Positions 17,895 to 26,719 of a stretch of 64,000 bases of DNA are shown here, one piece after another. The notes beneath the pieces were generated by a model. It was not told the DNA's origin. It made no database searches and worked only from the letters and a program-made list of their open reading frames with translations. The stretch comes from Gemmataceae bacterium. GTDB lineage: Bacteria > Planctomycetota > Planctomycetia > Gemmatales > Gemmataceae. Within the stretch, counting starts at the first letter, position 1. Each line of letters begins with the position of its first letter. The translations under genes were made by a program, and so were the position numbers. The DNA lies in contig JANWVV010000011.1 of assembly GCA_025055795.1 (NCBI GenBank), forward strand, positions 33,292 to 97,291, written 5' to 3'.

Positions 17895-18638
17895 TCAGAT
17901 GATTTGAAGGCGTGCGGTGCGTTCGCGGAGCTTTTTGCCCAGTTCGTGGAGGCGGCGTTTGCATTCGTCGCGGGCCTTGGCAAATCCCGTTGGGGTGACA
18001 TTGCCGGCCTGGAGGTATTCCAGGATGACGGCCTCGGCCGCCATGAACTCGGGGCATGCCTCGGCCACCCAGCCGGCCAGCTCCACGGGGATAGTCGTTA
18101 CGCCATTGCGGTCGCCGTGGAGCAAGTCACCGGGGTGGACCCACACGCCGCCGACCCGCACGGGGCAATCCAGGGCGACAATCTGCGTATAGCCGTGCGA
18201 ACAGATGGTCCCACTAGTGAAACAGGGAAAGTGCAGCTTTTCGATCTGATCGAGGTCCCGACCTGCACCACTAGTAATGATCCCCACACAGCCGAAGGCT
18301 TTGTAGGTGGCGCACATGACTTCGCCGAAGGTGGCCGCTACGGGGGGATCGTCCAAGTCCTGGAACACCACGACCTTGGGACCATCCTGGGTGGCGATCC
18401 GCTCCACCTGTTCGCTGAGCCCCATGTAGGTATCACCGCTGCGAGGCGGAGCAGCTGCCCGAAACGTCGCCGTAGTCGCAAACCCCACCATCGGTGGTAA
18501 ATGGGGAAAACAAGCCCGGATCCGACCATCCATGTAACCGGCCGTCCGTGGTCGGTACTCGAACAGTTCAAGCACGTTGCACACCGTGGGGGTATCGAAC
18601 TGCCGTAACCGGTTCAGTACGTCCTCGGAAACACGCAT
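17895..18638 (-). CDS. RraA-like family protein
   Basis: 247 residues. The fold signature GAGRDLDQIEKLHFPCF and the later PGDLLHGDRNGVTTIP match the RraA/demethylmenaquinone-methyltransferase-like family, whose members include aldolases acting on 4-hydroxy-4-methyl-2-oxoglutarate and the RNase E regulator RraA. The C-terminal tail (CKRRLHELGKKLRERTARL) is longer and more basic than in short RraA proteins. I chose the ATG at 18638 because AAGGAGAGG precedes it; the open frame continues upstream but lacks support. It is divergent from the DUF1501 gene, sharing a 190-bp promoter region. The substrate is unknown. Confidence 0.85.
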   Translation of the reverse strand: MRVSEDVLNRLRQFDTPTVCNVLELFEYRPRTAGYMDGRIRACFPHLPPMVGFATTATFRAAAPPRSGDTYMGLSEQVERIATQDGPKVVVFQDLDDPPVAATFGEVMCATYKAFGCVGIITSGAGRDLDQIEKLHFPCFTSGTICSHGYTQIVALDCPVRVGGVWVHPGDLLHGDRNGVTTIPVELAGWVAEACPEFMAAEAVILEYLQAGNVTPTGFAKARDECKRRLHELGKKLRERTARLQII

Positions 18639-18828
18639 GCTGGCCTCTCCTTGGGAATAGACGTTGTCAGCCCGCTGATTTTTCACCCCTTTTATATTGC
18701 ACCTTCGCTGCTGGGAGTGTATGGTAAACAGTAACGACTGGCGTAATGCCGGTCGTTCCCGCCTGAATACGCTTCCCGCCTTGACGTTCGTCCCCCGGAT
18801 CGTGTCGTTGGAAGGAGGGGATCCCGCC

Positions 18829-20178
18829 ATGCTTCGCATTCCCATCGGTACGACGCGTTTTTGTGATGGTATCAGTCGCCGGGCGTTTCTGCAGATCGGT
18901 GCTTTTTCTTTTGGGGCGATCCAGTGGACACTGCGCGATCTGTTGCGAGCGGAAGCGGCCCAGGACCCGTTTCCGCGGACCCGGCACAAAGGACTGATCC
19001 ACATCTTTCTAGGTGGCGGTCCCCCTCACCAGGACATGTGGGACATCAAGACGGAGGCTCCGGCGGAAATCCGTGGGGAGTTCAAGCCGATCGCCACCAG
19101 TGTGCCCGGGATCCAGATCGGCGAATGTTTCCCACGGATTGCTCGCCTGGCCCATAAGTTCGTGTTTGTCCGCAGTGTGGTTGGCCTGCACGATCGGCAC
19201 GACGCGATCATGTGTACCACGGGCTGGCCGGCCAGTTCACTAGCTAATATGGGCGGCCGGCCGAGCATTGGCAGCGTCGTGGCCCGCTTGCAGGGACCGG
19301 TTGACCCCAGCGTGCCTCCTTTCATCGGTCTGGCCGAACGGACCCAGCACGTCCCCTGGAGCGATCCCGGCCAGCCGGGATTCCTCGGCCCTACCTTCGC
19401 TGCTTTCAAGCCGAGCGGACCCGACCTGGCCAATATGGTCCTCAACACGGCCAACCGCGATCACCTGCCTGACCGCAAAACCCTGTTGCAGGCTTTCGAC
19501 AACCTCAAGCGGCAACTGGACTATTCCGGCACGCTGGAGGCCGCTGACAGCCACACCCAACGCGCCTTCGAAATTCTCACCTCGTCCAAACTGGTGGAAG
19601 CCCTCGATCTATCCCGGGAAAGCCCGAAGGTCCGCGAACGCTACGGCGACGGCAAACCGTTCCAGTACCAATACGATGGGGCCCCCACTGTCAACGAGCA
19701 TTTGCTGATTGCCCGACGCCTGATTGAAGCGGGTGCCCGCGTCGTCTCCCTCAGTTATGGTCGTTGGGATAGCCACGGCCAGAACTTTGCTTTGGTCCGC
19801 GACCATGGTAGCAAGCTCGACCAGTGCCTGACCGCTCTGGTCGAGGACCTGGAAGTTCGCGGCCTGCTCAACGACGTGACGGTGATTGCTTGGGGCGAGT
19901 TTGGCCGAACACCACGGATCAACAAGGACGCCGGCCGGGATCACTGGGCTCCCGTCAGTTGTGCCATCCTCGCCGGCGGCGGCATGCGCACCGGTCAGGT
20001 CATCGGCAGCACCGACCGTACAGGCGGCTACGCTAAGGACCGGCCTGTGCACTACTCCGAAATCGTGGCCACTCTCTACCACAACCTCGGCCTGGATCCG
20101 TCCACCACCACTGTCCTGGACCCCACAGGCCGGCCCCAGCACCTGGTCGAAGCCAAACCGCTACCCGAGGTAATATAA
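18829..20178 (+). CDS. DUF1501 protein with Tat signal
   Basis: 449 residues. SRRAFLQIGAFSFGA near residues 16-30 is a twin-arginine signal, so the protein is exported folded. The body matches DUF1501, an alkaline-phosphatase/sulfatase-fold family abundant in planctomycetes: HIFLGGGPPHQDMWDIK near the start, SLSYGRWDSHGQN and WGEFGRTPRIN later, and GRDHWAP with metal-binding type Asp and His residues. Enzymatic activity is not established for the family. GGAGGGG lies upstream of the ATG. No DUF1549/DUF1553 cytochrome-type partner, which often accompanies DUF1501 genes, is visible here. Confidence 0.92.
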   Translation: MLRIPIGTTRFCDGISRRAFLQIGAFSFGAIQWTLRDLLRAEAAQDPFPRTRHKGLIHIFLGGGPPHQDMWDIKTEAPAEIRGEFKPIATSVPGIQIGECFPRIARLAHKFVFVRSVVGLHDRHDAIMCTTGWPASSLANMGGRPSIGSVVARLQGPVDPSVPPFIGLAERTQHVPWSDPGQPGFLGPTFAAFKPSGPDLANMVLNTANRDHLPDRKTLLQAFDNLKRQLDYSGTLEAADSHTQRAFEILTSSKLVEALDLSRESPKVRERYGDGKPFQYQYDGAPTVNEHLLIARRLIEAGARVVSLSYGRWDSHGQNFALVRDHGSKLDQCLTALVEDLEVRGLLNDVTVIAWGEFGRTPRINKDAGRDHWAPVSCAILAGGGMRTGQVIGSTDRTGGYAKDRPVHYSEIVATLYHNLGLDPSTTTVLDPTGRPQHLVEAKPLPEVI

Positions 20179-20394
20179 GACCGCCCCCTCCGGCAGACCT
20201 GTAAGAGAAATCATCACTCCACTACGGCAGACCGAGTCGAGTTGGCGATAGAGCAGGTAGACCGGGAACAGGCCGGTGCTTCCTGCTATGCGGTCCATCG
20301 CGGTATACAGGCACGGCAGTGTGTTGACCTGGTCAAGTCCGTAGATCGGGCGATCCCTGGGCCCCACAGTAGTGCAGGCGGAAACGGAACCAAA

Positions 20395-21789
20395 CTAGTC
20401 GCCACGGAGCTTAAGGTTGTACTGAGCCAGTTTTTCGCGGACTTCCTTGAGGGAAGTCTGGCCGAAGTTTTTTGCTTCCAGCAGTTCGTCGGCACTGCGT
20501 TGGATCAGTTCGCCCAGGGTGGTAATGCCCAGCCGGTTCATGCACTTGCGGGCACGCACGGAAAGGTTGAGTTCGGTAACGGGCTTGTTAAGCAGGGCTT
20601 GTTCTTCGGGGGATAGGTGCTGTTGTTGCAGCAAGCGGTGGCGCGGATCGTATTGCTGACCCTGCTCCAGCGACTGGCCGATACGCAGGCCTTTGCTGGC
20701 CATAATCTGGCGGATCTCCTGCAAGGAGGTTTCGCCGAAATTTTTGCTGGCCAGCAGTTGGGCTTCGGTGACGCGGGTCAGGTCGCCGAGCGTTTTGATG
20801 TTGAGTCGTTTCAGGCAATTGCGGGCACGCACCGACAGTTCGAAATCGGTGACCGGAATTTCCAGAACCTGCCGGAATTGCTGGGTCAGTTGGTCCTCTT
20901 CGGGACTGAAGTACATGGATTGGGACGCTTCGGCGTCTTTGAGGAACAGGCGGGCCCGGGCATCACGCGGATCCAGTTTGTATAGCTGGCGGAAACAGGC
21001 CACAGCCTTGTCATACTTTTCGTTATCCTCGTAGAGGATGCCCAGGTTGTAGAGCACCCCTTTCCCCAGGGGTGGATATTTCAGGCAGCGTTCGTAGTAG
21101 GCGATGGCGTCGTCGTCGTTGCCTTGCTGATCGTTCAGCCAGCCCAGGCGGAAGAGGGCTCCGGCATGGCGGGGGTCCAGTTCTACTGCGCGTTCGTAAG
21201 CCCGAGCCGCCCGCAGGCGGTCGCCTTCGGCTTCGGCAACGGCCCCTTCCTGGTAATAGTACTCGGCGTTGTGCGCGGCCGAGTCCTTCAGACGGGCCAG
21301 AATGGCCTTGGCTTCGCTCAGCCGGCCCTGCAGACGCAGAATGCCGGCCTTTTGTAATTGGGCTTGCTGGGCGGCATAACCGGCCTTTTCGGCCCGGTCG
21401 AAGGCGGTGTAGGCGGCCTCCAGGTGATCGCCAGGAGTGGACAACTCGCTTTGTGTTTGAGCCTGAGCCAGGAATAAATGGGCTAGACCCAGATAGTAAA
21501 ACGCCAGTGGACCTTCTGTCTTGTTCAGATATTCGATAGCGCGGGCCATGTGACCCAGATAGTAGTGGACAATTCCTAGTTTCAGGTAAAGTTTTTTCTG
21601 TTGGGGGGCAGCCGCTGTGGCTAAGCGCTTGTGGAGAGCCTCTGCGATGTCCCGTAAAGCGCGGAGCTGGTTAGGGCCCTGAGCCAGGCCATCCCGCAGC
21701 CGGCTGACCATTCCCCCTTCGAAGTCCTCACGCTCCAGCAGTAGCGCCCGCAAGTCGATCATCGGTTCCGTGGTAGTGGCGAATGCCAT
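20395..21789 (-). CDS. TPR protein with two RNA polymerase alpha C-terminal domains
   Basis: 464 residues. Residues about 60-300 are tetratricopeptide-like helices (for example AEYYYQEGAVAEAEGDRLRAA and GVLYNLGILYEDNEKYDKAV). Two domains follow that match the alpha C-terminal domain of RNA polymerase. The first, about 312-373, has IPVTDFELSVRARNCLKRL and SKNFGETSLQEI. The second, about 401-464, has KPVTELNLSVRARKCMNRL and AKNFGQTSLKEV. The alphaNTD needed for polymerase assembly is absent, so this is not RpoA. I infer a DNA- or sigma-contacting adaptor held by a TPR scaffold. The ATG at 21789 follows GAGGGAG. It stands alone on its strand. Confidence 0.88.
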   Translation of the reverse strand: MAFATTTEPMIDLRALLLEREDFEGGMVSRLRDGLAQGPNQLRALRDIAEALHKRLATAAAPQQKKLYLKLGIVHYYLGHMARAIEYLNKTEGPLAFYYLGLAHLFLAQAQTQSELSTPGDHLEAAYTAFDRAEKAGYAAQQAQLQKAGILRLQGRLSEAKAILARLKDSAAHNAEYYYQEGAVAEAEGDRLRAARAYERAVELDPRHAGALFRLGWLNDQQGNDDDAIAYYERCLKYPPLGKGVLYNLGILYEDNEKYDKAVACFRQLYKLDPRDARARLFLKDAEASQSMYFSPEEDQLTQQFRQVLEIPVTDFELSVRARNCLKRLNIKTLGDLTRVTEAQLLASKNFGETSLQEIRQIMASKGLRIGQSLEQGQQYDPRHRLLQQQHLSPEEQALLNKPVTELNLSVRARKCMNRLGITTLGELIQRSADELLEAKNFGQTSLKEVREKLAQYNLKLRGD

Positions 21790-22230
21790 GGCTCCCTCGT
21801 CAATGCGTAGCTGGGACTGCGCGATCGCCCCGGACCTTTCCCGGAGCACAGGGAGAGGGTCCGGCGGCCACAGCCGCGCTTTCCCAAAGTGGTCTGGTGC
21901 GGTTTGTCCTGCACTGGTCCATCATTACGGGCGGGCCCTTGCCGTGTGTCGGCGGACCACACGAGAGCCAGCCCTTTGCTCGTAACGCGATACGCCGGAG
22001 AATGGAGATTGTAGCCTTTGTGTCCCGCTCCGGAAAGAGCAAGCCCGCTTGCACGTCCGCTGCCAGCTTTGCAACGGGTGAACACGGTATGAGGGGCCTC
22101 TTGTCCAAATCCAGACCCTATTGGCTAAGCCGCGAATAACGGCCAAACCCGCGCTCTACCGCATTCGGAAAATGACTTCGGTGGTGGTACAAAGATGGGG
22201 GGGATTACGAAATAGAGACTTGCTCAAAAG
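21790..22230. other. intergenic region, nothing recognised
   Basis: About 440 bp between the TPR/alpha-CTD gene and tRNA-Cys. Short frames on both strands lack ribosome binding sites and domains. It should contain the promoter of the TPR gene. Confidence 0.5.
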
Positions 22231-22302
22231 AGGCCTCGGCCGGATTCGAACCGGCGAATGACGGTTTTGCAAACCGTTGCCTTACCACTTGGCGACGAGG
22301 CC
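22231..22302 (-). tRNA. tRNA-Cys (anticodon GCA)
   Basis: On the minus strand the 72-nt cloverleaf starts GGCCTCG and ends CGAGGCC plus discriminator T. The anticodon arm is ACGGT-TTGCAAA-ACCGT with anticodon GCA, which reads UGC and UGU. The T arm is GCCGG-TTCGAAT-CCGGC. The variable loop is short. CCA is not encoded. The acceptor and T stems pair perfectly. Confidence 0.96.
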
Positions 22303-22718
22303 GAAAGGGTACAGCGAATGTGCTTTACTAATTCTATCGGCTGCCTCACGGTGTGTAAACCCGATGTTTTGCCTTCCTTCGCTCTCTGGCCTGGAAACAT
22401 TAGTTGAATAAGTCGTTTGCTAGTGATTCTGAACGAGAGTACGCGTTGCTTTGACAATCTTGCTAGTGTACGAAAGCGTATCAGTCACTTCCCAACCCTC
22501 GCCTTTGCTAGGAGAGATTCTGATTGCTTTTGTCCGGCCGCACAGAGGTTGATTTCGTTCATAAGCCGGTGGTTTGTGCAGGAAAACGACGTGATGATGG
22601 AAAAGGGGCGACCGGAGAAGGTGTAAATCTGGTCACAGATGGAATCCCTGAGAAGTGTTTTGTTGGGGGGGGGTAGCCGGCGTTTGTGTTATGTCAGGTC
22701 TGTCAGATGGAGAGGCCC
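22303..22718. other. intergenic region, nothing recognised
   Basis: About 415 bp upstream of tRNA-Cys and downstream of the amidohydrolase. The promoter of the tRNA should lie in the first 60 bp. No hairpin with a T-run, RNA gene or supported frame was found. Confidence 0.5.
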
Positions 22719-23558
22719 TTAGGGGAGCCGCAACAGACGACGGGCATTTTCTACGAAGATTAGTTCGTGCCAATGGGTGGGGAGAATGCGGAGCAGGGCG
22801 TTGCGATAGGGGAGCATGGGGGCTAGGGGCCAATCACTGCCGTAGAGAAAGCGATTGGGACGCTCGGAGTAGCGGATGGCCTTGACTAGGCGGTCGGCCA
22901 GCTCGGCGATGTGCTCTTCCATGTCCGGGTTAGCGAAGTCTTGTTCGTCGCCGATGAGCAGTCCCGACAGATCGGCCCAGACGTTGAGGTTTTTGTAGAT
23001 GACCTCGGCGGCGTCCAGCATCCAGGGGTTACCGACGTGACACAGAACGAAGTGTACGTCCGGGTGATCGACAGCCACTTCATCAACACCGAGGGGATGG
23101 GCATATTTCAGCTTGGCTTTGGGGGAAAAAGTGTCGCCGGTGTGCAGAAAGACCGGAAGTTTGTAGCGGGCGGCCAGTTCGTAGTAGGGACGGTAGTTGG
23201 GGTGAGCCGGTTCGTAATGGAGATAGCCAAGATACAGTTTGAGGGCTACGACGGTGCCGCTGGCTAGCAGTTGTTCGACCCGCTGGAGGTGGAGGGGATC
23301 GGTACGGGTGGGGTCAGCCACACCGATGAGCCGCAAGCCGGGGGTCTGGGCCGCCACGGCCAAGGTGGTCGCCAGCCCCAATGGGTCGTTATCCCCGCCG
23401 TTCCAGCAGCCGATGGCACAGGCTTGCTGGATGCCGGCATAGCGCATTTCGCGACGCAGGGCCGTGGCGATCTGCTCAGGAGACTGTTGCAAAATGGGCA
23501 TCAACGGACCCACCCCCGGCAATCGCGGTGGCGTGACGTGAATGTGCACATCGATCAT
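22719..23558 (-). CDS. amidohydrolase family protein (amidohydro_2 type)
   Basis: 279 residues of a metal-dependent hydrolase TIM barrel. The N-terminal HIH in MIDVHIHV, VFLHTGD in mid-protein, LCHVGNPWMLDAAEV and the C-terminal YGSDWPL with its Asp are the expected metal and catalytic positions. Relatives include decarboxylases and lactonases of the ACMSD group, so the chemistry is open. The start ATG has no clear purine-rich ribosome site. It lies 57 bp after the unrecognised 491-residue gene on the same strand and is probably co-transcribed with it. Confidence 0.87.
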   Translation of the reverse strand: MIDVHIHVTPPRLPGVGPLMPILQQSPEQIATALRREMRYAGIQQACAIGCWNGGDNDPLGLATTLAVAAQTPGLRLIGVADPTRTDPLHLQRVEQLLASGTVVALKLYLGYLHYEPAHPNYRPYYELAARYKLPVFLHTGDTFSPKAKLKYAHPLGVDEVAVDHPDVHFVLCHVGNPWMLDAAEVIYKNLNVWADLSGLLIGDEQDFANPDMEEHIAELADRLVKAIRYSERPNRFLYGSDWPLAPMLPYRNALLRILPTHWHELIFVENARRLLRLP

Positions 23559-23615
23559 GGAGGATAATCCATCGCAGGCCCCTGGATCCCTCTTCCCCTA
23601 TAGGAAGTTATGGGT

Positions 23616-25091
23616 TCATTGCAGCCAATGTTCCAGGAGCTGAGTGACCGCCTGCGGCCAGGGGAGCATGGGTTCGTCCTGGGCTTCGTCGTCCGGAGGG
23701 GCACTTGTCAGCCAACGGGGAAACGGACCGTCGATGAGCCAGCGCGTCGCGTGGACGGTGGCAGGGCAGGGGATTTCCTCATAGGAGGTATCGATCCGCA
23801 GACAGAACACCCGGGCCTGATGACTCCAGCGTTGCAGGGTCTCATATGCCTGCGTCGGGGACGACCAGGTATCGATCACTACGTTACCCCGCTGCCGTAA
23901 CGGGCGGAGCAGCAATTCCAGCCAGGGCTGCTCTTCCCAGTCGCTGGACGCTGCCTTGCTGCCGTGGTGGCTACCTTCGGCGTGGATCGATTCCAGCCAA
24001 CGGATCTCGAAACGGACGGTTTCGTGGCTCAACCAGTCCAACAGACGGTGGATGATGACGATGATGGCGGCCAGCAGCAGGATCATCCGTTGACAGGGCA
24101 ACTTGGGGTCCTTGAACCGGAGGGGGCGCAGATCCGGCCCCAACAGGAACACACCGATTCGTCGCTGCCGCGTGAATTGGTTTTCGTCACGGGAGTAGTA
24201 CAGCAACTCGTTGCGGAGGAACTTGACGTCGAACAAGTCAGGTGTTTCGTCCTCCATGTAGGCCAATTGGGAATGGAGCAGGCTTTCCAGGCTGCCGCGG
24301 GTGGTGATGCTGGCGTAGCCGCCCACCGGGTAGTGATCTTCGATCGGCAAGCGGGTAGGCAGGGCCAGGTGGTCGCGTTTCACTTTGGGCGGATGGGGAG
24401 GCAGGCGTTGTTGCAGCCAGCTGATCATTCGCCGGATTTGTCGCAACGCGACCTGTTGGGCCAGTCCCCCCAGGGCGGAACGATCTTCCAGGGCAGCTAC
24501 GTCTTCCCATGGGACCAGCAGGGGTAGACGGCGGACGGTCTGAAGCATGTCTGTGTACAATTGTTGCAAAAACGGGGACATGTCGGTAGGCGGGGGCGTC
24601 GGCCCGAACTGATGCAGTGGCATCTGCTGGCTCCGTTGGAGCAGACTGCGCAGGACTTCCAGCGACAGCGTAGCCCCTCCCAGGTGCAGATGCCGCGCTA
24701 ACTGCTTGAGCAGGAAAGCCAAGGCCCGTGGGCGTTCGCTGGTATGGTAACGAGCCAGGGCGGCTGCAGCCTGCTCGAAGGCCGGGTCCAACGACAAGCG
24801 GGTCAGCAAGCGGTCGTCGTAGGCTCGTAGCAGTGCGGCCGTCGGGGCAGAAATATCGCTGCCCACCGGGCGACCTCCCTGCCACCAGCGACCACTGGCC
24901 AACAGCCCCACGTCCACCACAAAACTGAGCGGAGGCAACGGCATCCCCTCTGCCACCAGCAACTGGGCCCATTCCAAGGCCGTGGTCAGAACCGCCGGTT
25001 CCTCCAGCGGCTGGGCCACCCGCGACCACCACAGCCCCTCCAACAAATACCGGGTGGCCTCCTCCATCTGGCGAATTTCGCGAACCTGCAT
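23616..25091 (-). CDS. unrecognised 491-residue protein with one hydrophobic segment
   Basis: I do not recognise this family. The N-terminal half (to about 250) is helical and Leu/Gln-rich. A Pro-rich joint leads to a more conserved-looking core: GGYASITTRGSLESLLHSQL, then DLFDVKFLRNELLYYSRDEN, then RRIGVFLLGPDLRPLRFKDP. A strongly hydrophobic run, MILLLAAIIVIIHRLLDWL at about 335-353, follows, then alternating strand/helix segments to the end. The beta-alpha pattern of the second half could be a vWA-like Rossmann domain, but the DxSxS metal motif is absent. No signal peptide. GGGAAG precedes the ATG. The amidohydrolase follows in the same direction. Confidence 0.75.
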   Translation of the reverse strand: MQVREIRQMEEATRYLLEGLWWSRVAQPLEEPAVLTTALEWAQLLVAEGMPLPPLSFVVDVGLLASGRWWQGGRPVGSDISAPTAALLRAYDDRLLTRLSLDPAFEQAAAALARYHTSERPRALAFLLKQLARHLHLGGATLSLEVLRSLLQRSQQMPLHQFGPTPPPTDMSPFLQQLYTDMLQTVRRLPLLVPWEDVAALEDRSALGGLAQQVALRQIRRMISWLQQRLPPHPPKVKRDHLALPTRLPIEDHYPVGGYASITTRGSLESLLHSQLAYMEDETPDLFDVKFLRNELLYYSRDENQFTRQRRIGVFLLGPDLRPLRFKDPKLPCQRMILLLAAIIVIIHRLLDWLSHETVRFEIRWLESIHAEGSHHGSKAASSDWEEQPWLELLLRPLRQRGNVVIDTWSSPTQAYETLQRWSHQARVFCLRIDTSYEEIPCPATVHATRWLIDGPFPRWLTSAPPDDEAQDEPMLPWPQAVTQLLEHWLQ

Positions 25092-25607
25092 GGGCTTCCC
25101 GTTGTCTCGGTTTACCTGCTTGTGCCAGGGTTGATTGCCCTGTACCCAACCCCAAACGCTTGTTTCCGCTATGCCTGAAGGACCTGGTTGGTAGCGGCAA
25201 ACGCTCGTTTTGTCCCTTCAGGCTTGATGCCCTTGAATTGTACCAGAATTGACCGCGGCCTTGCTATCAACGCAGAGCCCATTCTCTATGGACAGGATAC
25301 GAAATCCGGGCAATCTGATACCGTCGGGGAAAGACAGAGACGTGTGGAAAGTGACAATCGCGCTGTGTCAGGCCTTGGCAAGTCCCATTCTGGCCGATGG
25401 TCGAGTGTTTTGTCTTTACTGGTGCATGATCGCTCGTTTTGCTGCTATCAGTCGTGGGTATGGAATGGCGATAAAGGCGGTGGAGCTGGTGCAATTTTTG
25501 CATTCGGCAAAAACGGTTAAGTTGACAGATCTCGCCGCCGATGACAACGAACATCGGAGGGTGTGTCTTCGCAAAGAGGACACGCTCAAGGAGAAAAGAG
25601 GCCAGTT
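25092..25607. other. divergent promoter region with a long-loop inverted repeat
   Basis: About 515 bp between the unrecognised gene (minus) and the beta-barrel gene (plus). A perfect 9-bp inverted repeat, GCCTGAAGG at 25173-25181 and CCTTCAGGC at 25215-25223, has a 33-bp loop and lies about 100 bp from the minus-strand start. A TTGACA occurs near 25522, about 85 bp before the barrel gene. No supported gene. Confidence 0.5.
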
Positions 25608-26687
25608 ATGGGCAGGGTCCGCATGTGGGGCAGCCTGGGATGGCTGCTAGTAAGCCTGGCACCGCTCTGGGGGCAGCCAGGCGACAGGCCGGGTACCGGA
25701 GGGGGACGGGGAGCGCCAGTGGCCGTTCCCGAGCATGGGGAAGCTACGTCCGCTATTACTACTGTCCAAGTGGCGGGACCTGGTGCTTCCTGGCCGGCTT
25801 CGGCAGCAGCGGCGCCGTCCCCGCCTGCCCGTATCCCCAACCTGTGGGACGACCTGTTGAGCGATTTGTGGCCGGTAGGCAATTGGAGTAATGCGGGCGC
25901 GAGCTTGGGCCAGGTGTCCACGACTCCACTGCCACCTGCCGTTGACAGCCCACCCGCTTTGCCTCCCGGCTCGTATCCCAGTCCGCTTTATGCGGATAGT
26001 CAGGGGTGCTGCGGTCCCACGGGTCGTCACGGCAGCGTCGGGTACGAATTGTACTACTACACGGGACCCAATCTGGTTTATGGTTCGGGTGACTTTACTA
26101 ACCGCCTCAACACCGGCTGGGTGGTGAGCGGAGGGGGGCGTACCCTACTGTTTAATTCGACTTATGATGCTGCCTGGGTATTGGATCTGGGCTTGAGCTA
26201 CACCTACAATCGCGGAGACCTGAGCAATCCTATTTTTCTGGATATCCGGCAGCCGGCACGCGGCGACCCCTTTAGCGGCCGTGCCATTCCGCAGCCGGAT
26301 CTGTATACCCTTAGTGCCATCAAGGCGTTGCATCGGACCAACTTCAATTTTGCCCTAGGCCGTGACTGGTGGCTGTGGGGACCGGGGGCCAATGGTGCGC
26401 AGGAGGGCTGGAACCTGCGTATCGGTGGACAGGTCGGCGGCCGCTGGGGCACCGCCCACGTCGACGTCATTCCTCTCAATCAAGTGAATGGCTACGCCCG
26501 ACGCCAGAAGGTGACCCATGGCTTGTACCTGGCGGGTTACGGCACCATGGATATACCCTTTGGCGGCTATGTCCTCTTTACCGGTTTGCGTGTCGAATGG
26601 GGATATGACTGGACCAACATCGTGCCCCCTCTGAATGGCGATTTGCAGAACGTCAACATCATGTTGTTCGGTGGTATCCGTTTCTAA
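25608..26687 (+). CDS. secreted protein, probable outer-membrane beta-barrel (BBP7-like)
   Basis: 359 residues. A hydrophobic N-terminus (MWGSLGWLLVSLAPLWG) is a signal peptide. Residues about 25-125 are Pro/Ala/Gly-rich and disordered. From GSVGYELYYYTGPNLVYGSGDF on, the chain shows alternating aromatic and Gly-rich short strands, ending in LFGGIRF. A terminal aromatic residue after strands is typical of outer-membrane barrels. The pattern fits planctomycete BBP7-type porins, but this is a structural resemblance, not a recognised motif match. AAGGAG is upstream of the ATG. It converges with the kinase gene, leaving 32 bp between stops. Confidence 0.7.
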   Translation: MGRVRMWGSLGWLLVSLAPLWGQPGDRPGTGGGRGAPVAVPEHGEATSAITTVQVAGPGASWPASAAAAPSPPARIPNLWDDLLSDLWPVGNWSNAGASLGQVSTTPLPPAVDSPPALPPGSYPSPLYADSQGCCGPTGRHGSVGYELYYYTGPNLVYGSGDFTNRLNTGWVVSGGGRTLLFNSTYDAAWVLDLGLSYTYNRGDLSNPIFLDIRQPARGDPFSGRAIPQPDLYTLSAIKALHRTNFNFALGRDWWLWGPGANGAQEGWNLRIGGQVGGRWGTAHVDVIPLNQVNGYARRQKVTHGLYLAGYGTMDIPFGGYVLFTGLRVEWGYDWTNIVPPLNGDLQNVNIMLFGGIRF

Positions 26688-26719
26688 TTTGAACAGACGG
26701 ATAGGATCGGCAAGGGTGA

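Noticed and set aside
24238..25200. 320-codon frame overlapping the unrecognised gene
   Set aside because: Gly/Arg/Pro-rich shadow; the 491-residue frame has better composition and a ribosome site.
25249..25650. 133-codon frame running into the beta-barrel gene
   Set aside because: It overlaps the signal peptide of a better-supported gene in a different frame and has no domain.
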